From Dentipellis sp. KUC8613 (Eukaryota > Basidiomycota > Agaricomycetes > Russulales > Hericiaceae), in the NCBI GenBank assembly GCA_002286715.1, contig NSJX01000031.1, positions 9,082 to 22,309 on the forward strand: a stretch of 13,228 bases of DNA, in the 5' to 3' direction. The notes under the pieces were generated by a model, which saw only the letters and a list, made by a program, of their open reading frames with translations, made no database searches and was not told where the DNA came from. Position 1 is the first letter of the stretch. Every line of letters begins with the position of its first letter. Shown here in pieces: positions 7,387 to 13,228 of this stretch. The translations under genes were made by a program, and so were the position numbers.

Positions 7387-7837
7387 TCAAATTTTGATCC
7401 TGTATCTAAATATAGTATGATCCGTGTTTCGTGATGTATCAACTTCATTGCGACTAGTAGCCAAGAAATGCACAAGATATTTTTCTCCAAGCATCATTTC
7501 ATCCAGAAATGGAAACAGAAAATCATGTCTGTCCTCTTCAAGACATTCATCCAGAGCATCAAGAATGATATAAGCAGACTTGAGCTGCTTCAAGATATTC
7601 TCCAAAGCCTCAAGCAGTATCTGCCTGCCAGGCTGCCTGCCATCTGTGCCATGATTGGCATATAGTTGTTTTAACACATCACAAGCACCAGAACTCTGAG
7701 AACCAAGTTGCACAAGAAGAGACTTCAGCATGCCATAGCAGCTTTGTTTTGATGGATCTCTGAAGTCAAAGTAGAAGAAAGCAATAGCACAAGAGGTTTG
7801 GGCCTTCTGGTCTTGCAGCATCTTGATAATTGTTGAG

Positions 7838-7892
7838 CTGTAGTCAGAATTAGTAAGCAGCATGAAGGGTTGGACAAAGTGTCAATGCCTAC
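7838..7892 (-). other. Intron inside the NACHT remnant, 55 bp
   Basis: On the minus strand the donor is TG|GTAGGC at 7892, with CTAAT and CTGAC branch candidates just before the CTACAG acceptor ending at 7838. Splicing joins TG to C to make Cys and restores the continuous NACHT sequence GSGKSVLC-STIIK. Without it the frame meets a TAG right after the P-loop. Confidence 0.75.
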
Positions 7893-7912
7893 CACAGTAC
7901 ACTTTTGCCACT

Positions 7913-7917
7913 ACCAG
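7913..7917 (+). repeat. Predicted left target-site duplication copy of the gypsy element
   Basis: ACCAG directly precedes the LTR and belongs to the NACHT coding sequence (CTGGT on the minus strand). Ty3/gypsy elements usually duplicate 5 bp. The matching copy would be beyond the window, so this is a prediction. Confidence 0.4.
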
Positions 7918-8369
7918 TGTCAAGACTGGTGCTAAGACGACTAGAGAACCACCCAAGTCACCGACCGGACCGGGTATGAGAATGAGTGAGGCAGACGAGA
8001 GTGCCGACGAGGTCAAGGACGCAGTGCAACTGGTATTGCCAGGTACAGTACGAGTAGACGAAATGGACAATCTAGGGAACTATGGACAGAGCGAAGCGGT
8101 ATATATGTGACAGAGAACAATGGCATAGTGTCCAGAACGGGAACAATAGGGAATCCGAATGGGTACAGTAGTGTACAGTAATGGGCACAGCCCAGAATAG
8201 AGAACAATAGGACGAACCAGAAAGGGAATACAATGGTAAGGGCTGTGTGATCGAGGCTGTGTTGTCATGGGGTCAAATGTGCATGTGATCTGTGGTGTGG
8301 GTCATGTGATAGGACGCGTCGCGCGGAAGGAGGCAAGGAAAGTGACAAGGAATGGAGCGATCCTTGACA
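7918..8369 (-). repeat. 3' LTR of the gypsy element, 452 bp
   Basis: The minus-strand LTR begins TGTCAAGGATCG immediately after the polypurine tract and ends CAGTCTTGACA, giving near-perfect short inverted ends (TGTCAAG/CTTGACA) with TG...CA termini. The left boundary is confirmed independently, because NACHT coding sequence resumes exactly at 7917. A TATATAT sequence at 8100-8106 lies where a U3 TATA box is expected. The first 68 bases of the LTR also encode the last pol codons. The partner LTR is not in the window. Confidence 0.85.
8100..8106 (-). promoter_or_regulatory. Candidate LTR TATA box
   Basis: The minus strand reads CACATATATACC about 265 bases into the LTR. It is the only such AT run in the LTR and would direct minus-strand transcription of the element from its other, identical LTR. 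Confidence 0.45.
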
Positions 8370-11300
8370 TCACCCCCTCTCTAAGGCGCACTTTCTCCTG
8401 GAGTGCGTGGTGGGCATGGACAGGGTCAAGGTAAATCAGGCCTCTGAGGTTCGGTGGTCGTAGGGCTGTGGGATGGCGCTTGTAGAATTCGGTGATTGCG
8501 CCAGTGGCATTGGACAAGACGGTTCGAGAGCACCACTGGTTTTCAGAGTCTGGGTATCCAACCCACTTGACAAGATATTCGATACCTCGTTTGTTGCGGG
8601 TAAGGCGAGCATCGAGGACCTTTTCGACCTCGTATTCTTCTTCGCCATCCACGAGTTCAGGAGTTGGAGCAGGGAAGTTGGGTCCATGTGCATCGGTTTC
8701 CTTGTAAGGGGACAGGAGAGATGCGTGGAAGACTGGGTGGATACGCCATGTGTGCGGTAGTTTGAGGCGATAGGTGACAGGGCCAATGACATCGACAACT
8801 TCAAAGGGACCAAGGCGTTTTGCTGCCAGTTTGGCTTTGGGACGTGTAGTTTTGACATTCTTGCCATCTAGCCAGACCTTATCACCCTTGTTAAACTTGA
8901 CACTGTCCTGTGCATGATCGCCATTGGTACGCTTCATGATATCGGCTGCAATCTGGAGGCTAGCCTGTAAGTCCTCTCGGATCTGCTCCAAGTGCTTGAA
9001 CCGTTCCTCAATGGTGGGTAGTGGGGAGGTTGTGCTGATGCTGGGAATGGCCACTGGGATGTATCCAAGGAGCATTTCGAATGGAGAGCGTCCAGTGGCA
9101 CTGTGGGTTCGGTGATTGTGTGAGAACTCTGCGAATGGTACCCATTTGACCCAGTCATCTTGACGATAGTCACAGAATGCACGTAGGTATTGTTCGAACT
9201 CTTGGTTGAAGCGTTCCGACTCACCATCAGTTTGAGGATGGTAGGCTGTGCTGAGGGCCGACTTGATCTGCAACTTTTCAAACACTCCACGCATAACCTT
9301 GCCTGCATACTGAGGGCCCCGATCAGAGATCAGTCGATCCCACAAGCCATAGTGACGATAGATTTTGTCGATGAGGAGATCAACTGTTTGGTCACTGGTA
9401 ATGGTCTTGGTGCATGGGGTGATAGTGACGTGTTTAGTGAAATGGTCAACCACCACACAGACAGAGTCAAATCCCTTGCAGACTGGGAGGTCGACAATGA
9501 AATCCGATGTAATGTCTTGGTAGGGCCGGGTGGGGATGGCGTTAGGTACTGTCTCGACATGTGGACGGTGGGTTTGGTTCTTGGTACTTTGACAGATTGC
9601 ACAGCCATCAACGTAGTCACGAATAAACACGGACATGCCTGGCCACCAGTAATTTCTTGTGACCAGCTCATAGGTCTTGTGCCGCCCTGGGTGTCCTGCC
9701 TGTGGCGAGTCGTGGTGCATCTTGACTATGTCTCGGCGGAGTTCTTGGTCAGCTGGTACGTAGACTTTGCCTCTGAAGAGGACAATTCCATCTTCATAGT
9801 TCCACTCCTGGAGGTTCTTGACAAGAGAACGTGGTCCATTGCGCAATATGGCATCCAGAGCATTTGCTACTTCAATATCCTTTGATTTGGCATTGCGGAT
9901 GCGTTGCCTAAGTTCTGTGTTGCCCAGAGAAGTGACCATTGATGGGCGGGTTGCACGGATTTGGAAGAACTTGGGGTCTAACAGGACGCGTTCGATATTG
10001 TCGTTCTCCACCCCCTCTCTGTGATCCGGTCGCCTCGACATCGGATCTGGGCGATGGTGAACACCAGGCTTGTGCACCAGTGTGAAATCAAAACGGGTCA
10101 AAAATAAGGCCCAACGGGCTTGGCGACGACTGAGTTTCTGAGCAGTTTTGAAGTACTCCAGGTTCTTGTGATCGGTCCAGATTTCAACTTGGTGAGGGCA
10201 GCCTTCGAGGTAATGGTGCCAGGTCTCCAGAGCACGGATGATAGCGAGTAGTTCCTTGTCATAGATGTCATAGTTGCGCTCAGCATCTGAGAGAGCCTTA
10301 GAAAGATAGGCAACCGGGTGCCACTGGTCGTCATCAGCTTTCTGAGAGAGTATGCCACCAGTAGCGAAGTCGGATGCATCAACTTCAACTAGGTAGGGTT
10401 TAGTTGGGTCAGGCATAATGAGAACAGGGGATGAGGTGAAGGCTGTCTTGAGGTGATCGAAGGCAAGTTGACATGCAGGTGTCCAGTCCCAAGGTTGTTC
10501 CTTCTTGGTGAGATCAAACATGGGGCGTGCGATCTTGGAGAAGTCTTTGATAAAGCGCCGATAGAAGTTGCCGAAGCCAAGAAAAGACTGAACATCTTTG
10601 ACTGTGTGGGGTGTGGGCCACTCTGCAATGCCAGCAACTTTAACCGGGTCCATAGCAATTGTATCATGAGAAACAATGAGTCCGAGGTATTCAACCGATG
10701 GTTGCTCAAAGGAACATTTCTCTGGTTTGAGGAACAGGTCATTATCACGAAGGCGCTGGAGAACCTGTTGAACAAGGTGGCGATGTTCATCGAGGGTTTC
10801 GGTGAAGATGAGGATATCGTCCATGTAGATGATAACATTGCCGAGGTCAATTAGATCTTTGAAGAGTTCGTTCATCATGGCCTGGAAGGTTGCAGGGGAG
10901 TTCATAAGACCAAAAAACATGACTAGGGGTTCAAATAATCCACGATTGGTCTTGAATGCAGCCTTCCATTCGTCACCTTCCTTGATGCGCACGTTGTTGT
11001 AGCCCCATCGAACATCCATCTTGGTAAAGATGCGAGCACCCTTGAGTTTGTCGACTATTTCAGAAATGAGAGGTAGGGGATACTCGTTCTTGACCGTTCC
11101 TTTGTTGAGTTGGCGATAGTCCTGAACCGGACGAAGTTTGCCATCCTTCTTTTTGACAAAGAAGAACGGACTAGCCATGGGAGACTTAGATGGTCGGATG
11201 TAACCCTTTTTTAGATGGTCATCCAGAAAACCATCCAGCTCGAGTTGTTCATTGGGGGACAAGGGATACACTTTGCATGACTTGGGTTCAAAATCTGGTT

Positions 11301-12339
11301 TCAGGTCAATAGCATGATCCCAAGGGCGGCGTTCAGGCAATCGCTCGGAGGTGGATTTGTCAAAGACATCCTGGAACAATTGGTAGGGACCCGGTACCAG
11401 CTCTTCAAATGATTTGTCTTTGGTAGGTCCCGATGCGCGTTCAGCCAGTTTCTGGGCATTTGTGAAGGCCGCACGAGTTGCAAGTGCCTCAGTTTCTGAT
11501 TCTAAAATGGTGGATCCTCCTAGCTTCTGACGAAGCATACCAGCAAGACGAAGCCCCTCCTGTTCCCAAGCAGGATCAATCTTCGGGCATTCGTCATCGT
11601 CCTCGGTGAAGAGGCCCTCATCCGGGAGTGAGGGTCTGAAGGTGCGGATGCGCACTGACTGGATTCGGCGGGCAGGAACCACGTACTTAGGGACTTGCAA
11701 AGTTTTCGGAGCACAGGGGCCTATGAAGCACTGGGTCAAGGGTTCTGGGACGGGGATAGTTTGGCGGCGTTCAGTACGGGTATCAAGGTTCTTGACTGGT
11801 GGTTGATGAAGTTGACATGAAGGTGGGCAGCGAGTCATATCCACACGACGGGCAAGCCAGTCGATTTCAGGGTTATGTTCCTCTAGCCAATCCATGCCCA
11901 GGATAATGTCAAAGTCTCCAATGTCAGCCACAAAGAACTGAACCTTCTCTTGGTGATAGGAGTCCGAGTTGCGTGCATAGATACGTAACAGTTGTGTTGT
12001 TGTGGATCGTACCAAGCCCATGACATTTTCAGAGTTGTCGACATTGCGGATTGGGAATGGGTGTTGCAGGGGTTCTAATGTGAGGTTGTGCCGATCAGCA
12101 AACCGGGGGTGAAGGACTAGTCCCTCAGCACCGCTATCCAGCAGTGCTTCAGCGTCGAGTTGTTTTCCAGTAATTTGTCCAATGAGCTTGGTTCTGAGCG
12201 TGATTGATGGGGTCTGACGAGTCCGAGTGACAGAGGACATGCGCAGACAATTGGGATATATTTGCTCACAGGGTTGAACCAGCGATGATAATACAGCATA
12301 ACGATTGGACAAATCAAAGGAAACCTTCTTGCCACCCAC
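8302..12339 (-). CDS. pol: Pol polyprotein: protease, reverse transcriptase, RNase H, integrase, chromodomain
   Basis: This 1,345-codon frame is counted from the GTG at 12337-12339 for numbering; the frame is open back to 12420 with no ATG until residue 34, so expression by frameshifting from gag is likely. Domains in order: aspartic protease with DSGA (68-71) and ILGMDW (146-151); reverse transcriptase with catalytic D442 (TKMDV) and YMDD (505-508, bases 10816-10827); RNase H with D654, E696, D723 and D765; integrase zinc finger H876/H883/C913/C916; integrase core D946, D1006, E1042; GPF/Y-type segment near 1177-1180; chromodomain 1233-1290 with candidate cage residues Y1236, W1259 and Y1262. 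All catalytic residues are present and no stop interrupts the frame. The protein copies the element's RNA into DNA and inserts it; chromodomains in this group typically guide insertion to H3K9-methylated chromatin. The last 22 codons lie in the LTR. Confidence 0.95.
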   Translation of the reverse strand: MGGKKVSFDLSNRYAVLSSLVQPCEQIYPNCLRMSSVTRTRQTPSITLRTKLIGQITGKQLDAEALLDSGAEGLVLHPRFADRHNLTLEPLQHPFPIRNVDNSENVMGLVRSTTTQLLRIYARNSDSYHQEKVQFFVADIGDFDIILGMDWLEEHNPEIDWLARRVDMTRCPPSCQLHQPPVKNLDTRTERRQTIPVPEPLTQCFIGPCAPKTLQVPKYVVPARRIQSVRIRTFRPSLPDEGLFTEDDDECPKIDPAWEQEGLRLAGMLRQKLGGSTILESETEALATRAAFTNAQKLAERASGPTKDKSFEELVPGPYQLFQDVFDKSTSERLPERRPWDHAIDLKPDFEPKSCKVYPLSPNEQLELDGFLDDHLKKGYIRPSKSPMASPFFFVKKKDGKLRPVQDYRQLNKGTVKNEYPLPLISEIVDKLKGARIFTKMDVRWGYNNVRIKEGDEWKAAFKTNRGLFEPLVMFFGLMNSPATFQAMMNELFKDLIDLGNVIIYMDDILIFTETLDEHRHLVQQVLQRLRDNDLFLKPEKCSFEQPSVEYLGLIVSHDTIAMDPVKVAGIAEWPTPHTVKDVQSFLGFGNFYRRFIKDFSKIARPMFDLTKKEQPWDWTPACQLAFDHLKTAFTSSPVLIMPDPTKPYLVEVDASDFATGGILSQKADDDQWHPVAYLSKALSDAERNYDIYDKELLAIIRALETWHHYLEGCPHQVEIWTDHKNLEYFKTAQKLSRRQARWALFLTRFDFTLVHKPGVHHRPDPMSRRPDHREGVENDNIERVLLDPKFFQIRATRPSMVTSLGNTELRQRIRNAKSKDIEVANALDAILRNGPRSLVKNLQEWNYEDGIVLFRGKVYVPADQELRRDIVKMHHDSPQAGHPGRHKTYELVTRNYWWPGMSVFIRDYVDGCAICQSTKNQTHRPHVETVPNAIPTRPYQDITSDFIVDLPVCKGFDSVCVVVDHFTKHVTITPCTKTITSDQTVDLLIDKIYRHYGLWDRLISDRGPQYAGKVMRGVFEKLQIKSALSTAYHPQTDGESERFNQEFEQYLRAFCDYRQDDWVKWVPFAEFSHNHRTHSATGRSPFEMLLGYIPVAIPSISTTSPLPTIEERFKHLEQIREDLQASLQIAADIMKRTNGDHAQDSVKFNKGDKVWLDGKNVKTTRPKAKLAAKRLGPFEVVDVIGPVTYRLKLPHTWRIHPVFHASLLSPYKETDAHGPNFPAPTPELVDGEEEYEVEKVLDARLTRNKRGIEYLVKWVGYPDSENQWCSRTVLSNATGAITEFYKRHPTALRPPNLRGLIYLDPVHAHHALQEKVRLREGVMSRIAPFLVTFLASFRATRPIT
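8370..8382 (-). other. Polypurine tract (plus-strand DNA primer site)
   Basis: The minus strand reads AGAGAGGGGGTGA immediately upstream of the LTR's TGTCAAGG. A purine run abutting the 3' LTR is the RNase-H-resistant primer used for second-strand synthesis in LTR retrotransposons. It lies inside the pol reading frame, near its 3' end. Confidence 0.8.
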
Positions 12340-12362
12340 AGACGACGCAGCTGGGGGGCGAT

Positions 12363-12370
12363 CTAAAAAT
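12363..12370 (-). promoter_or_regulatory. Candidate -1 frameshift site at the gag stop
   Basis: The minus strand reads GAT TTT TAG at the end of gag, a five-T run followed by AG. Pol lies in the -1 frame, which overlaps gag over 12363-12420. With the TTT codon in the P site, the tRNA can slip back one base onto TTT and continue as TTA GAT CGC in the pol frame. It is not the canonical X XXY YYZ heptamer, so the mechanism is inferred. Confidence 0.45.
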
Positions 12371-13228
12371 CCTCGCGGGCAATGAGATCTCTCAGTGCTG
12401 CTCGCGCCTCTTCTCTCTCCTCAGCTCCTAAGGACCGCAGTGACGAGGCCAATGTGGCGACTGCCAGAGTGCCTGGTGGTGTGGCGAGGGCATTGGCTCG
12501 CGCCTCGGCCTGAGGTGCTGAAGCTACTCCCGGTACGTTGCCGGTTTCTATCGCTGCAACACGTGGGGCCTGGTTGAGGGGGCACTCAAATGACATATGG
12601 CCCTTCTGGCGGCAACGGAAGCAAGCTCCTTCTCTAGCCAGACGTTGACGCTCTTGATCGGAGAGCTTGGCAAGGACCGGCGAGCGGGGTGTGGGGCGAG
12701 TGGGTACCGTTGCTGTGCGAGGCGTTGTCGACCGAGGGGTGCTTGTCCTTGGGGCTCTGGCCTTCTGCTCACGCTGGAGCTCCAACCACTGTGCATTACA
12801 GTCTCTGGCACGTCCCTTCCAATCCTCAAGGTCCTTTGGCGTAGGGTACGTTGTCATGCACTTCTCGAAGAGCGCTCGGTTGAGTCCCTTTTTGAAGAAG
12901 TGGACCAGGGCCATGTCGTCGTAGCCAGTGCGGGGGGACAGGGCTTCGAACTCAGTGATGTAGTCAACCACTGGCCGCGTGCCCATGAGCAGGTGGTCTA
13001 TCGCCGCCTGAGCCTCAGCTGAATCGTCAAGGGGTTTAGAGTCTGCCTCAAACTTGTCGAGTAGCTTGACAAAAGTGTCGAACCTCGGTTTCCCATCCGA
13101 CGTGTCAAACGTTCCTCTTGCATCAACAATGTCGTCATCCTCCAGGATTTCTTCACCTCGTTGAGTTGCCCAGACTCCAGCAATGGGGCCCTGGCAGAGA
13201 TCCAGGAAGAGGGCGATCTTCGCATCAT
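12363..13228 (-). CDS. gag: Gag capsid/nucleocapsid protein, N-terminus outside the window
   Basis: The frame is open from the window edge (13226) to TAG at 12363-12365, giving 287 visible residues; the ATG at 12984-12986 is internal and not the start. Gag-like features are KIALFLDLCQGPIAG near the visible N-terminus, VVDYITEFEAL, and ALVHFFKKGLNRALFEKC, matching the retrotransposon gag capsid domain that assembles cytoplasmic particles around element RNA. A Pro/Thr/Arg-rich linker follows, then one CCHC zinc knuckle (C-x2-C-x4-H-x4-C, bases 12582-12623) for RNA binding, then a short acidic helix-prone tail. It overlaps the pol frame at its end (12363-12420). Confidence 0.92.
   Translation of the reverse strand, partial: DAKIALFLDLCQGPIAGVWATQRGEEILEDDDIVDARGTFDTSDGKPRFDTFVKLLDKFEADSKPLDDSAEAQAAIDHLLMGTRPVVDYITEFEALSPRTGYDDMALVHFFKKGLNRALFEKCMTTYPTPKDLEDWKGRARDCNAQWLELQREQKARAPRTSTPRSTTPRTATVPTRPTPRSPVLAKLSDQERQRLAREGACFRCRQKGHMSFECPLNQAPRVAAIETGNVPGVASAPQAEARANALATPPGTLAVATLASSLRSLGAEEREEARAALRDLIAREDF

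Larger units (their letters stand above)
7387..7917 (-). pseudogene. NACHT-domain NTPase (fungal NLR/STAND-type) gene remnant
   Basis: The remnant holds the core of a NACHT domain. Walker A, GSGKS, is encoded at 7901-7915 and continues as VLC. A 55-bp intron (7838-7892) then splits the Cys codon, and exon 2 continues STIIKML. Exon 2 contains FFYFDFRDPSKQS, typical of basidiomycete NACHT proteins, Walker B (YIILDALDEC, 7543-7572) and the sensor-1 like LATSRNE (about 7444-7464). NACHT ATPases of this family act as oligomerising switches in fungal self/non-self and stress responses. The gene is cut at 7917 by a retrotransposon LTR just before the P-loop glycine, so its N-terminal effector part should lie beyond that element. 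On the other side, similarity fades at about 7440 and the frame stops at 7387, so the helical and repeat domains are missing. It cannot make a working protein here. The ATG at 7861-7863 is inside the intron and is not the start. Confidence 0.8.
7918..13228 (-). mobile_element. Ty3/gypsy LTR retrotransposon (chromovirus type), 5' end outside the window
   Basis: In minus-strand order the window shows gag (partial), pol with protease, reverse transcriptase, RNase H, integrase and chromodomain, a polypurine tract and the 3' LTR. The order RT-RNaseH-integrase is diagnostic of Ty3/gypsy, and the C-terminal chromodomain places it among chromoviruses. No internal stop or frameshift interrupts pol, so the copy looks young and possibly still competent. 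The 5' LTR, tRNA primer site and gag start are beyond 13228. It is inserted in a NACHT gene in the same orientation as that gene. Confidence 0.93.

Noticed and set aside
7861..7863. ATG as start of the NACHT fragment
   Set aside because: It lies inside the 55-bp intron; splicing joins the P-loop exon directly to 7837.
7880..7890. TGTCAATGCC as the left end of the LTR
   Set aside because: It matches the other LTR end less well than 7918, and 7893-7917 clearly encodes the NACHT P-loop, so it belongs to the host gene.
9190..9885. Plus-strand ORF of 231 codons opposite the integrase region
   Set aside because: It is an antisense shadow of the intact pol frame.
12998..13228. Minus-strand ORF of 76 codons at the right edge
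   Set aside because: It is out of frame with gag; the gag frame is open to the edge and has gag-like sequence.

Overview
The window looks like repeat-rich, gene-poor DNA from a basidiomycete fungus, most likely an Agaricomycete. The evidence is a chromodomain Ty3/gypsy retrotransposon, a broken NACHT (NLR/STAND-type) gene of the kind that is expanded in mushroom-forming fungi, and several candidate introns of only 52-61 bp with GTRNGT donors, CTRAY-like branch points and YAG acceptors. No bacterial operon features, rRNA or tRNA genes were seen.

Layout from left to right. Positions 1-1362 are mostly non-coding: a low-confidence 64-codon Cys/His-rich ORF (286-480), a purine-rich tract (508-620), a 17-bp direct repeat (688-721) and an AT-rich spacer (780-1362). 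A possible one-intron gene of unknown function covers 1363-1948. It is followed by a G-rich block (1949-2610) that ends in a 25-bp minisatellite.

Positions 2611-5471 form a previously unnamed 2,861-bp element. It is bounded by perfect 15-bp terminal inverted repeats and an abutting 9-bp near-perfect target duplication, and has subterminal CATAGC-type motif arrays at both ends. This is the signature of a non-autonomous DNA transposon, most like a Mutator-like element. Inside are a G-rich degenerate array, a GTC/GTT/CTT triplet tract, a palindrome, a strong hairpin, and a possible spliced gene with a downstream AATAAA.

Positions 5472-5733 are unassigned. Positions 5737-7045 are a CpG-dense, C-rich degenerate tandem array that keeps nearly all frames open without coding for a recognisable protein. 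Positions 7060-7386 carry short AT-rich repeated motifs.

Positions 7387-7917 (minus strand) are the remnant of a NACHT NTPase gene: Walker A, a 55-bp intron, Walker B and sensor 1. It is cut on its 5' side by a Ty3/gypsy element occupying 7918 to beyond the right edge, also on the minus strand. That element shows its 3' LTR (7918-8369), polypurine tract, an intact pol (protease, reverse transcriptase, RNase H, integrase, chromodomain) and a gag with a CCHC knuckle. Gag and pol overlap in the -1 frame at a T5-TAG site. The 5' LTR, primer binding site and gag start lie beyond position 13228, and the 5' half of the NACHT gene is predicted there too.

The overall picture is nested transposon insertions, one of which split an NLR-type gene inside its P-loop. 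The gypsy element looks intact and therefore probably recent. The other genes are hypothetical and supported only by splice-consistent open frames.
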